A stretch of 64,000 bases of DNA from BOKV01 sp041397525 (GTDB lineage: Bacteria > Pseudomonadota > Alphaproteobacteria > Rhizobiales > Rhizobiaceae). The stretch spans positions 372,001-436,000 of the forward strand of contig JAWKWL010000001.1 of assembly GCA_041397525.1 (NCBI GenBank), given 5' to 3'. This document shows, piece by piece, positions 8,825 through 17,486 of this stretch (its first letter is position 1; each line of letters starts with the position of its first letter). Position numbers and translations under genes: made by a program. The notes beneath the pieces were generated by a model. The model did not search any database, was not told the origin of the DNA, and saw only the letters and a program-made list of their open reading frames with translations.

Positions 8825-10873
8825 AATCGGCAAACATGGATCATACCGGGAACAACCCTCTCGTCCTTTTCATGCCTTCGGGCAAGCGTGGCCGCTTTCC
8901 AAAGGGCACGCCGATCATCGACGCTGCACGCGAACTCGGCGTCTATGTCGAGAGCGTGTGCGGCGGACGCGGCATTTGCGGGCGCTGCCAGTGCGATATC
9001 CAGACCGGGCATTTTGCCAAGCATGGCATTACCTCTGCTGCCGACCATGTTTCGGAGTTTTCGCCGAAGGAAATCCGCTATGCCGAAAAGCGCGACCTGA
9101 AGCCTGGTCGCCGGCTTTCCTGCTCGACCAATATCGAGGGCGATCTGGTTGTCGACATTCCGCAGGATCTGCAGATCAACGCCCAGGTCGTGCGCAAGGC
9201 CGATGATGGCCGCATCATCGAGCGCAACCCCGCGACCCAGCTTTGCTATGTCGAGGTCGAGGAACCCGACATGCACAAGCCGCTGGGCGATGCTGACCGC
9301 ATGATCGCAGCGCTCGAAAAGGACTGGGGCTGGGAAAATCTCGAAATCGATTTCGCCCTGCTCCCCACCATCCAGAAAGTGCTTCGCGCTGGCGACTGGA
9401 AAGTCACCTGCGCCATTCGCCAGGACGAGGACAGTTCCCGCCCGCGTATCATTGCCATCTTTCCCGGCCTCAAGAATGAAGCATGGGGCGTCGCCTGCGA
9501 TATCGGCTCGACGACAATTGCGCTGCATCTCGTCTCGCTGCTTTCCGGCTCGACCATCGCCTCTTCCGGCACGTCCAATCCGCAGATCCGCTTCGGCGAA
9601 GACCTGATGAGCCGCGTCTCCTATGTGATGATGAACCCGGATGGCCGCGAGGGCATGACCCGTGCCGTGCGCGAGGCACTCAACGAACTGATCGGCAAGG
9701 TCTGCGCGGAAAGTCATGTGGACCGGCACGACATTCTCGATCTCGTCTTTGTCGGCAATCCGATCATGCATCACCTGTTCCTGGGCATCGATCCGACGGA
9801 GCTTGGCGGCGCGCCCTTCGCGCTTGCAGTATCGGGTGCAGTGCAGTGCCGTGCCAGCGAACTCGATCTTGATGTCAACCGGGGTGCCCGCGTCTACATG
9901 CTGCCCTGCATTGCAGGCCATGTTGGCGCTGATGCCGCCGCCGTGACCCTGTGCGAGGGCCCGCACCGCCAGGACAGCCAGATGCTGGTCGTCGATGTCG
10001 GCACCAATGCCGAAATCGTGCTTGGCAATGCGGCGCGCACCGTTGCCGCTTCCTCGCCCACGGGCCCCGCTTTCGAGGGCGCAGAGATCTCCTGCGGCCA
10101 GCGCGCAGCCCCGGCGCCATCGAGCGCGTGCGCATCGACCCCGTAACGCTGGAACCGAAAGTCCGTGTCATTGGCATCGAACAATGGTCCGATGAGCCGG
10201 GCTTTGCGGAAGCCGCAGAGACAGTTGGCGTTACCGGCGTCTGTGGCTCTGCCATCATCGAGGTTGTCGCGGAAATGTTCCTCACCGGCATCATTTCCGA
10301 GGATGGCGTCGTCGACGGCTCGCTCGCCGAGCGCTCGGACCGCATCATTGCCGATGGCCGGACCTATTCCTATGTGCTGTGGCGCGGCAAGCAGGAGCTT
10401 GTGATCAAGCAGACCGATGTCCGCGCCATCCAGCTTGCCAAGGCGGCCCTTTATGCGGGCATCAAATTGCTGATGGACAAGCAGGGCATCGCCCACGTCG
10501 ATCGATCAGCTTTGCCGGCGCGTTCGGCACCTTCATCGATCCGAAATATGCGATGGTACTGGGCCTCATTCCCGACTGCGACCTCGACCGCGTCAAGGCC
10601 GTCGGCAATGCCGCCGGCTTTGGGGCGTAATTGGCGCTGCTCAACCGCGATTTCCGCCGCGAGATCGAGCAGACCGTGCGACGCATCGAAAAAATCGAGA
10701 CCGCACTCGAGCCGAAATTCCAGGAGCATTTTGTCCATGCGATGGCAATGCCGAACAAGGTCGACGCTTTCCCGAAACTGTCCGAGCGCGTTACCTTGCC
10801 GGAACGCAAACTGATGGCGGACGGCATGCCGGAAGATGGCACGCCGCGCCGTCGCGGCGGCAGGCGGCGCTGA
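8821..10873 (+). CDS. 2Fe-2S ferredoxin/ASKHA-domain protein (DUF4445), RACo-like corrinoid activator; frameshifted here
   Basis: The N-terminal 2Fe-2S ferredoxin domain has Cys at about 47, 53, 56 and 101 (VCGGRGICGRCQ...LSCSTN). It is followed by an ASKHA ATPase core (ACDIGSTTIALHL, VGNPIMHH, VVDVGTNAEI), as in proteins that reductively reactivate corrinoid enzymes. The reading frame is broken three times. A C appears lost in the C run at about 10109-10112, and a base is lost near 10505. At 10628-10630 a TAA stop sits where two compensating indels would restore the family sequence. Joined, the product would be about 680 residues, the family's usual size. It is coupled to the methyltransferase gene by ATGA. 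Confidence 0.82.
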
Positions 10874-10992
10874 CACATAGCGGTACTGATCAACCACCAA
10901 TTTTGGGAAATCACCATAATGCCTTGCGAATGACGCATTTCATGCCATTCTTGGCATGTTCCGATGATTCAAACGAAATGCGAGATTCCACC

Positions 10993-11388
10993 ATGCCGAA
11001 AACCGTCAAGGACATGATCGCGGAAGCCAATGCCGCCGTTCCGAAAATCTCCTTCGAGGACGCAAGAGTCCTGATAGCCAGCGGCGAGGCCATTGTCGTT
11101 GACGTGCGCGACGCGCCGGAACTGGAAAAGACTGGAACTGTCGCCGGTGCCCTGCATATTTCGCGTGGCATGCTCGACTTCCGCGCAGACAGCGAAAGCC
11201 CCTATCACGAACCGGCCCTGAAGAAGGACAAGCCGGTCATCGTCTACTGCGCCTCGGGCGGTCGCTCCGCCCTTTCCGGCAAGTTGCTCAAGGACATGGG
11301 CTACGAAAAGGTCTTCAACCTCGGCGCATTCAAGGATTGGGCGGAAGCCGGCGGCGCTGTGAAGACCATCGTGGACCCCGGGATGTAA
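10993..11388 (+). CDS. Rhodanese-like domain protein
   Basis: 131 residues from the ATG at 10993, the start that begins just before the domain. A single rhodanese domain carries the active-site loop YCASGGRS (Cys about 86) and the CDC25/rhodanese motif VVDVRDAPE near residue 38. Such proteins move sulfane sulfur through a Cys persulfide; partner and pathway are unknown. It lies about 120 bases after the corrinoid-activator gene on the same strand and could be cotranscribed, but the gap leaves this open. Confidence 0.88.
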   Translation: MPKTVKDMIAEANAAVPKISFEDARVLIASGEAIVVDVRDAPELEKTGTVAGALHISRGMLDFRADSESPYHEPALKKDKPVIVYCASGGRSALSGKLLKDMGYEKVFNLGAFKDWAEAGGAVKTIVDPGM

Positions 11389-11481
11389 CGGGCTGACCAT
11401 CCAGCCTGACGGCCCTGGAATCCGGGTTCTGTTGCGCCGCCCCCTTCCCCCGCCAGCCGTCCCGCATTAACCTGTTTCGCC

Positions 11482-12192
11482 ATGGCGCAGGTAAAGGCAC
11501 TGATTTTCGACGTATTCGGCACGCTGGTGGACTGGCGCACCGGCGTCGCTGCCGAAGCTGGCCGCATGTTTGGCGCCAAGGGACTGGCAATCGATCCCTA
11601 TGATTTCGCTGACCAGTGGCGCGCGCAATACCAGCCCGCCATGAGCCGGGTGCGCGAGGGCGCGCGCGGCTATGTTCCGCTCGACATCCTGCATCGTGAA
11701 AATCTCGACATCGTGCTCGAGATCAACGCCATTTCCGCCCGGTTTGACGAAATCGAGCGCGATCTGCTCACCCATGCCTGGGAGAAACTGCCTGCCTGGC
11801 CGGAAGTGCCACCGGCGCTTGCCGCCCTCAAGGAGCGCTTCATCATCGCGCCCTGCTCCAACGGATCGATTGCGCTGATGCTGCGGCTGGCGCGCTTTGC
11901 CGACCTGCCCTGGGACGCCATTGTCGGCGCGGATATCGCGCGCGACTACAAGCCCAAGCCACAGGCCTATCTGGCCTCGGTTGCAGCACTGGGGCTTGCG
12001 CCCGAATCCGTCATGATGGTCGCCGCCCATGACGATGATCTGGAAGCGGCACAGGCCTGCGGCCTCAAAACCGCCTTTATTGCAAGGCCGCACGAGTTCG
12101 GAGAGGACGCGAATGTTGAAATCGCGCCAAGGGCACAGCGCAGCTGCGTCGCCAGTGATCTTCAAAATTTGGCTGATATTTTAATGGCTTAA
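11482..12192 (+). CDS. HAD hydrolase, haloacid dehalogenase type II-like
   Basis: A 236-residue protein with the type II dehalogenase pattern: FDVFGTLVDWRTG (nucleophile Asp about 10), CSNGS (motif II), DYKPKPQAYL (motif III Lys) and VAAHDDDLEAAQACGL (motif IV). The VFGTLVDWR wording is typical of L-2-haloacid dehalogenase relatives rather than of phosphatases. Many proteins with this sequence have no proven halogenated substrate, so the reaction is uncertain. A stem-loop with a T run follows at 12225. Confidence 0.85.
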   Translation: MAQVKALIFDVFGTLVDWRTGVAAEAGRMFGAKGLAIDPYDFADQWRAQYQPAMSRVREGARGYVPLDILHRENLDIVLEINAISARFDEIERDLLTHAWEKLPAWPEVPPALAALKERFIIAPCSNGSIALMLRLARFADLPWDAIVGADIARDYKPKPQAYLASVAALGLAPESVMMVAAHDDDLEAAQACGLKTAFIARPHEFGEDANVEIAPRAQRSCVASDLQNLADILMA

Positions 12193-12224
12193 CCATTCAT
12201 TAATGCCTGTGGCAGCGCTCGTCT

Positions 12225-12253
12225 GCGACAAATTGAAATCTGTCGCATTTTTT
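12225..12253 (+). terminator. Rho-independent terminator after the HAD gene
   Basis: A seven-base stem (TGCGACA/TGTCGCA) with a ten-base loop is followed by six T residues, 32 bases after the HAD stop codon. The stem is modest but the T run is good. Confidence 0.6.
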
Positions 12254-12442
12254 CGCTTTAAGTGTCGTTTTGAAGCTGGTTTTTTGCACTGCACAATACT
12301 AGATATGCTTCATCAATGAGCCGCCCCAGATCATCCCCGGGGACGTGCCGGCTACCGTGGGCGTAACCATGGGAAGTCGGCGTCGACAGGGTTATGCAAG
12401 GCGACTCCGTGTGAAACTGGCACCTCATGTGGAGACGTTACC

Positions 12443-12580
12443 ATGAAAACCATCGCTCGCCTTTTCGCCCGTCGCGAAATCAACCTGACCACGGCAATGG
12501 CTCGCAAGCGCCTGTCGAATTCCATGCCCGGTGAAACCGCGGCACTGGCAGCCCTTCGCCTGACAGGCACAAGCCTCTGA
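12443..12580 (+). CDS. Small ORF of 45 residues, uncharacterised
   Basis: The ATG at 12443 follows a well-placed GGAG site. The product is short, basic and rich in Ala/Arg/Leu (starting MKTIARLFARREIN and ending LRLTGTSL). No signal peptide or membrane helix is seen and no family is recognised. A strong terminator starts 27 bases after the stop. The upstream 190 bases are free of other genes and contain GC-rich inverted sequences, so this is an independent transcription unit. It could be a real small protein or part of a structured RNA. Confidence 0.5.
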   Translation: MKTIARLFARREINLTTAMARKRLSNSMPGETAALAALRLTGTSL

Positions 12581-12604
12581 AATCTGCCCGGAAAACCGGC
12601 TTTC

Positions 12605-12638
12605 AAAACCCCGCCAGGAACGCCCGGCGGGGTTTTTT
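12605..12638. terminator. Bidirectional rho-independent terminator
   Basis: The stem CCCCGCC...GGCGGGG is preceded by A residues and followed by six T residues. It would end the 45-codon ORF on the plus strand and the glycosyltransferase gene on the minus strand. Confidence 0.8.
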
Positions 12639-13663
12639 CATGCCATCTGCTGCAAGGTGCGATCAAGAAGTCCGGGATCGATTGAAATGTCTGCAGCATG
12701 CGGATGGACCGCGTTGTCCTGCGGCGTTCCTTGCAGATAGCGGTAATCGTGGTTGCAGGCTGCGGCCAGTGAGAAGAAGCAATCTGGTACACGGTCAATT
12801 TGGCGCAGTTCAAGCACCGAGCTTCCGGGCACCATGAACATCATGTTGGCAAGCCCCGCGCCGTGAATGCCGACGAGGACTGACGCCTGAAGCATCAATT
12901 GGAGTTGCGCTGGAAAATCCAGCGTCTCGAAAATCACGGTTTCAAAGCCGTGACGCTCGAATACCGGCAGGAGCTCGGCCTCGTTTGCGAGACTGCGGAT
13001 GCGTGCACCTGCCCGGCTCACATGAATACGGCGCTGCGTTTTGGAGCCATTATCCCCGCCGAAATGGCGGACAAGCCGCTCGCGCACTGCTGCAATCAGT
13101 CCTGCAGCATGATCACCATTGCGCGCGGCATGGTCGGGAATGGCGAGTTCTTCGACCCGCACTGCACCGGCAGAAGCGGGAAATTCGGCAATCGTGACCC
13201 CCGGCCATGCCGGCAATGTCTGGCGCACGAACGGCAGTGCGGCCAGCACGGGCGGCAAGAGCAGGCTGAATTCCGGCTCGCTTTGGCAGAGTGCTTCAAG
13301 CCTTGGCAGGCTGTCACACAGCCAGTGGTAGTAATTGCCTGAAAACCGGTCGCTCACCAGCACATGCCTGCCCGGCAGGTCTACTGCTTCCGCCTCTGCC
13401 CTCGCGGCGCGGCGCGCAAAGCGCTCGCGGTCACGCTTCAGGAAATGATGGTCTTCCGAAAAATACTGCGCAAGCAGTTCCCCCTGGTTGAATGGTTCGC
13501 CACTGGCGGCCAGCACTACACCGTCAACACAAGTCAAACCCATGTCGGGCGTTGAATATCGAATCAGTCGTTGAAAGTGACTTTCATCGCATGCAGCCAT
13601 GTTTAGCGGCATAGCCCGGACTGCGCTGCCACCCTTTCCCAGTGATTTCAAGCCGCTAACCAT
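12638..13663 (-). CDS. Glycosyltransferase family 61 (DUF563) protein
   Basis: 341 residues from the ATG at 13663; an ATG at 13612 and a TTG at 13732 are alternatives and none has a decisive ribosome site. The family segments are SGNYYHWLCDSLPRL and, near the C terminus, LVGIHGAGLANMMFM, the hallmark of DUF563/GT61 sugar transferases. RIHVSRAGARIR is the usual basic segment before it. Such enzymes build capsular or exopolysaccharides or modify glycans. No polysaccharide cluster surrounds it, so the acceptor is unknown. It is divergent from the GlxA regulator. Confidence 0.82.
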   Translation of the reverse strand: MVSGLKSLGKGGSAVRAMPLNMAACDESHFQRLIRYSTPDMGLTCVDGVVLAASGEPFNQGELLAQYFSEDHHFLKRDRERFARRAARAEAEAVDLPGRHVLVSDRFSGNYYHWLCDSLPRLEALCQSEPEFSLLLPPVLAALPFVRQTLPAWPGVTIAEFPASAGAVRVEELAIPDHAARNGDHAAGLIAAVRERLVRHFGGDNGSKTQRRIHVSRAGARIRSLANEAELLPVFERHGFETVIFETLDFPAQLQLMLQASVLVGIHGAGLANMMFMVPGSSVLELRQIDRVPDCFFSLAAACNHDYRYLQGTPQDNAVHPHAADISIDPGLLDRTLQQMA

Positions 13664-13812
13664 CACGATCCGGTGCCGTACCAATCCAGAATTTCGTCCT
13701 TGCAAATTGACGACTTTCTGCCAATGTCGCAATCAGACCACAAAATCAGCAGGCAGCAAGCCTGCATCCGGCACACTTCCGGCTCGTTTTCGGAAATGCC
13801 GGAGTTCCGCCC

Positions 13813-14793
13813 ATGGAGCCCTTGATGAGCGCAACTGGCCAGCGTTCCGTCGTTTTCTTCCTGGTCCCGAATTTCTCGATGATCGCTTTCACCAGCGCCA
13901 TTGAGCCATTGCGGCTGGCCAACAGGATGCTGGGACGTGAATATTATACTTGGCGACTTGCGTCCAGCGACGGCGAACCGGTAACCGCATCAAACGGAGT
14001 ACCGGTCATGGTCACTTCCTCCCTCGACAAGGAGCGCCACAATCTTTCAGGCTCCAGGCGACCCTCGATCCTTTTTCTTTGTTCGGGCGTGTTTGTCGAG
14101 CGTTATGAAAACAAGTCACTGTATGCCTATTTGCGGGAGACCCGCAATGCAGGCGTAACCGTGGGAGGACTGTGTACCGCGGCCTACCTGCTGGCAGCAG
14201 CAGGATTGCTCAACGGCAAGCGTTGCGCAATACACTGGGAAAACCTGCCCGGATTTTCCGAGAAATTTCCGACCGCCGATGTCTATGCGGACCTCTATGA
14301 AAAGGACGGCAATATCTGGACCTGCGCCGGGGGCACTGCGGCGCTCGACATGATGCTGTCGCTGATCGGCGAGGACCATGACGACGATCTCGTCAACCGG
14401 GTCTGCGAACAGGCACTCACCGACCGCGTCCGTAACCCTCATGACCGCCAGCGACTGCCGCTGCGCGCCCGCCTCGGCGTCCAGAACGCCAAAGTGCTTT
14501 CGATCATCGAGTTCATGGAAGCCAATATCGCCGAACCACTGCCGCTGGTGGACATCGCGCGATATGTGGGCCTGTCACGCCGCCAGATTGAACGGCTGTT
14601 CCACCAGCACATGGGTCGCTCACCTGCCCGATATTACCTGGAAGTTCGGCTCGACCGCGCCCGCCACCTACTGATGCAGTCTACAATCGCCGTTGTGGAC
14701 GTGGCCATCGCCTGCGGCTTCGTGTCGGCTTCGCATTTCTCGAAATGCTATCGCGAAATGTATGGCAAGAGCCCTTTGCAGGAACGCAACTGA
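13813..14793 (+). CDS. GlxA-family transcriptional regulator (DJ-1/PfpI-like domain plus AraC HTH)
   Basis: A 326-residue protein; an alternative ATG lies 12 bases in. The N-terminal domain (about 10-190) is a DJ-1/PfpI-type amidotransferase-like sensor, with an elbow Cys in GGLCTAAYLLAAAGLL. The C-terminal region (about 225-320) is a double AraC helix-turn-helix (PLVDIARYVGLSRRQIERLF, then VVDVAIACGFVSASHFSKCY). Characterised members of this group control choline, carnitine and dimethylglycine catabolism, fitting the amine-related genes in the window. It lies upstream of the sulfopyruvate-decarboxylase-like pair on the same strand and may control it. Confidence 0.88.
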   Translation: MEPLMSATGQRSVVFFLVPNFSMIAFTSAIEPLRLANRMLGREYYTWRLASSDGEPVTASNGVPVMVTSSLDKERHNLSGSRRPSILFLCSGVFVERYENKSLYAYLRETRNAGVTVGGLCTAAYLLAAAGLLNGKRCAIHWENLPGFSEKFPTADVYADLYEKDGNIWTCAGGTAALDMMLSLIGEDHDDDLVNRVCEQALTDRVRNPHDRQRLPLRARLGVQNAKVLSIIEFMEANIAEPLPLVDIARYVGLSRRQIERLFHQHMGRSPARYYLEVRLDRARHLLMQSTIAVVDVAIACGFVSASHFSKCYREMYGKSPLQERN

Positions 14794-14913
14794 ATTACCG
14801 CTTGGTCCCAGCGAGAGTGAATTTGCGGACCAGTTGCCGATTTGGTCTGTTGCTCCTTGCCGTACTCCACGCATGCGCCTAAGCAATAACTGCAACAGGT
14901 ATGCAATGGGAGG

Positions 14914-15435
14914 ATGACCCGTTTGGCTCAGGACAATTCAGATGTGAATTCCATGATCGTGGACGCACTGATCGAACATGATGTGCGTTTCATTACCACC
15001 GTGCCCTGCAAACAGCTCGCCGGTGTCATCGACTTGATCGAAAAATCTCCGAAAATCCATCACGTTCCTTCCAACAAGGAAGATGAGGGCATGGGCCTTT
15101 GCGCAGGCGCCTGGATGGGTGGCAAGCGCGCGGCAATCATCATGCAGAACACGGCGCTTGGCGTCACCGTCAACACACTGGCGACACTGATCCAGTTCTA
15201 CCGCATGCCGCTGCCAATGATCATCTCCTATCGTGGCGAACTGGGTGAACGCGTTGCCTGCCAGGTCGAAATGGCCGTGCATACAAAGGCGCTGCTCGAC
15301 CAGTTGAACATCCAGACCTACCATTTCCACAAGCCGGAAGATGTTGGCGAAATCGGAGTGATCCTGAAGCACACCTTCATGAGCCGCAAGCCGACTGCCA
15401 TTCTGACTGACTCGCATTTCTGGGGAGGCTACTGA
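14914..15435 (+). CDS. Sulfopyruvate decarboxylase-like thiamine-diphosphate enzyme, alpha subunit
   Basis: 173 residues, corresponding to the pyrimidine-binding half of a ThDP decarboxylase. The segments FITTVPCKQL, SNKEDEGMGLCAGAWMGGK (the conserved catalytic Glu region) and MQNTALGVTVNTL match the alpha subunit of sulfopyruvate/phosphonopyruvate decarboxylases (ComD). The GGGAGG site abuts the ATG at 14914 and is better spaced for an in-frame TTG at 14923, so translation may start there. The stop overlaps the beta-subunit start (TGATG). No sulfolactate or coenzyme M genes are adjacent, so the keto-acid substrate is open. Confidence 0.82.
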   Translation: MTRLAQDNSDVNSMIVDALIEHDVRFITTVPCKQLAGVIDLIEKSPKIHHVPSNKEDEGMGLCAGAWMGGKRAAIIMQNTALGVTVNTLATLIQFYRMPLPMIISYRGELGERVACQVEMAVHTKALLDQLNIQTYHFHKPEDVGEIGVILKHTFMSRKPTAILTDSHFWGGY

Positions 15436-15998
15436 TGATCCGCAGCGAAGTTCTCAAGACGCTGATCCCGCTGATTTCTGACAAGCTTGTCGTCTGCAAT
15501 ATCGGGCTTCCAAGCCAGGAACTGCACATGATGGACGACCAGCCATCGAATTTCTACATGCTCGGCACGATGGGCCTTGCCTCCTCCATCGGGCTTGGGC
15601 TCGCATTGGCGCAGAAGGAGAAGGTTATCGTGATCGACGGCGACGGCTCCGTCCTCACCAATCTCGGCACCCTGCCGACGATAGCCAACAATGCCGCGCC
15701 CAATTACATCCTGTTGATCATCGACAATGGCAGCTATGGCTCGACCGGCGACCAGCCAACCTATGCCGGCATGAAGACATCGCTGGCAAAGGTTGCAGAA
15801 GCCTGCGGCTGCGACAACGTGATCGAATGCAAGGCTGAAGACACAGCCAAGGCAATGAAACAGGCGCTTGAAGGCAGCCAGATGACTATCATCGTCAGCA
15901 AATGCCAGTCAGGCAATATTGCGGTTCCGGTCATTGAGATGGACGCATCTGTCATTCGCCACCGCTTCATGGAAGAAGTGAAGCGCCGCAACGCGTGA
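15435..15998 (+). CDS. Sulfopyruvate decarboxylase-like thiamine-diphosphate enzyme, beta subunit
   Basis: 187 residues, the diphosphate-binding half. The ThDP motif begins IDGDGSVLTN and ends about 25 residues later at IDNGSYGSTG, as in ComE. GTMGLASSIGLGLALAQ precedes it. A strong GGGGAGG site lies inside the end of the alpha gene, and the two genes overlap by one base, so equal expression and a heteromeric enzyme are expected. The likely reaction is decarboxylation of a 2-oxo acid bearing an acidic group (sulfopyruvate or phosphonopyruvate); which one cannot be read from the sequence. Confidence 0.85.
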   Translation: MIRSEVLKTLIPLISDKLVVCNIGLPSQELHMMDDQPSNFYMLGTMGLASSIGLGLALAQKEKVIVIDGDGSVLTNLGTLPTIANNAAPNYILLIIDNGSYGSTGDQPTYAGMKTSLAKVAEACGCDNVIECKAEDTAKAMKQALEGSQMTIIVSKCQSGNIAVPVIEMDASVIRHRFMEEVKRRNA

Positions 15999-16013
15999 CC
16001 AACTTTCCAATGA

Positions 16014-16041
16014 CAAAAGCCCGGGATCGCCCCGGGCTTTC
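16014..16041. terminator. Bidirectional rho-independent terminator
   Basis: The stem AAAGCCCGGG/CCCGGGCTTT lies between the convergent decarboxylase beta gene and porin gene, with A residues on one side and T residues on the other. Confidence 0.8.
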
Positions 16042-16074
16042 GCTTGTTGGCTGGTGGGCCGCTGGTCTGGGAGA

Positions 16075-17178
16075 TCAGAATGAGCGCTCGACGCGCAGAC
16101 TGAACCGTCCGTTGTTGAGCTGACCGTCAGGAATAGATTCCTGATTGAAGGTCGTGACAGAATATTCCGGCTGGATGCGCAGGCCGGGCACAACGTCCCA
16201 GGCAACACCCACCGTCCAGTTGTGGGCACTTGCCGATATATTGGCGACATTGTTCGGAGCCACATTGCTGCCGGAGCCGAAATATTGGTCTGCATAGTCG
16301 GAATAGCCACCGAACAGGATCATGTTGTCGGTGAGGTTCATGGCGGCGGTCACACCCCACAGATGGCCTTTGACATAGTCAGTCTCACCATCGTCGGACA
16401 TGTAAAAGCCACCAAGCCTTGCGCCTGGAATCATGTCGGAGAGATTGAGATCTGCCCTGACCTTCCAGGCTTGCGCATGTGCGGAACTGTCATGATAGAC
16501 CACCCCCGCCAGATAAAGCTTGTCCATCGAGTATGTCACACCGGCATAGAGGTCGGGAGCACCCGACTCGCCTGACACATTGCCGTCCTCGGCACCCACA
16601 GTGAAACTCAGACCATTGGTCTCAAAGGTGTAGTCTGCATATATGCCGTTGTGGAAGATATAGAGGCCGTCAAAGCGTGCCTCGTAATAGCCGTAGTCCG
16701 AACCACGGTGCCAGTAAGAGTCGTCAAAACCGATGTTGAAACCGCCAAGCTTGATATAGGCCGTGTCGACAACCGTCGCTGCCGATGACGGACCTTCCGC
16801 CGCCGAGAGCACATCATTGTGGCCGCCCTCCGTTGAGTTTGCCACGAATCGGATACGGGACGACAATGTGCCATATTCGGTTTCATTGTTGGCTCGGACA
16901 TTGAGGCGCGCGCGGTAGTTCCACTCATGATGTGAAGTCAGATCATCTCCTGGAACATCTTCGTGATAATGCGTGAAACCGTACTGCACACGCACATCAC
17001 CATCGAACTTCAGGCACGTTTCGGTACCGGGAATGTAGAACCAGCCAGCCCCGTAGGCGTCACACACACGAACATATTCGACAGGCTCCGGCTCAGCCAT
17101 TATCGCGTCGGCGGCCCGCGCCGCCGGCACTGCAATGAGAACCGCGGCGGTTGTCAAAAGCATTGATTTGAGTTTCAT
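16075..17178 (-). CDS. Porin of the Brucella/Rhizobium Omp2 type
   Basis: A 367-residue protein with a 22-residue signal peptide ending ARA. The mature start (ADAIMAEPEPVEYVRVC) and the segment AYGAGWFYIPGTETCLK are the signature of the porin_2 family of Rhizobiales, including Brucella Omp2a/b. Two Cys flank that segment. The C terminus ends in Phe (LRVERSF), as expected for BAM-dependent insertion. It forms a trimeric outer-membrane diffusion channel. It is a single gene with its own terminator, and it is the best taxonomic marker in the window. Confidence 0.93.
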   Translation of the reverse strand: MKLKSMLLTTAAVLIAVPAARAADAIMAEPEPVEYVRVCDAYGAGWFYIPGTETCLKFDGDVRVQYGFTHYHEDVPGDDLTSHHEWNYRARLNVRANNETEYGTLSSRIRFVANSTEGGHNDVLSAAEGPSSAATVVDTAYIKLGGFNIGFDDSYWHRGSDYGYYEARFDGLYIFHNGIYADYTFETNGLSFTVGAEDGNVSGESGAPDLYAGVTYSMDKLYLAGVVYHDSSAHAQAWKVRADLNLSDMIPGARLGGFYMSDDGETDYVKGHLWGVTAAMNLTDNMILFGGYSDYADQYFGSGSNVAPNNVANISASAHNWTVGVAWDVVPGLRIQPEYSVTTFNQESIPDGQLNNGRFSLRVERSF

Positions 17179-17486
17179 GACAGTCCCCTGATTGACCAGA
17201 CCGGTCCGGAAAAATGTTGAACATTTTTCGCGTGCCTGCGAGCGCAGTCACACGATCATCACAATGTTTATTGAAGAACGGAAAATGGTAAACAACTATT
17301 TAGCCGGTTATGGTTTTCCGGTCGAAATCGCGGGCGACCGTTGCAAAAGAACCACAACTAGGCTCCAAAAACCTCTTTTATCACAGTTCTTTAGGCTGCA
17401 AGCTGAAGTTCTGGGCAATTGCCAAAACAGCCAACGCTGGATTAGTTGGCAAAATTTACCAGCCATTTTCGACCGACCTGGTTTCC
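17179..17486. other. Intergenic region upstream of the porin
   Basis: About 308 bases holding the porin promoter and leader and the end of the DUF1194 transcription unit. The sequence is relatively AT-rich. Short ORFs here overlap in several frames without ribosome sites, and I see no convincing gene or RNA. Confidence 0.45.

Noticed and set aside
8503..9966. Long minus-strand open frame of 487 codons opposite the activator gene
   Set aside because: It lies antisense to the ferredoxin/ASKHA gene, shows no family similarity or ribosome site, and is explained by GC-rich codon bias of the true gene.
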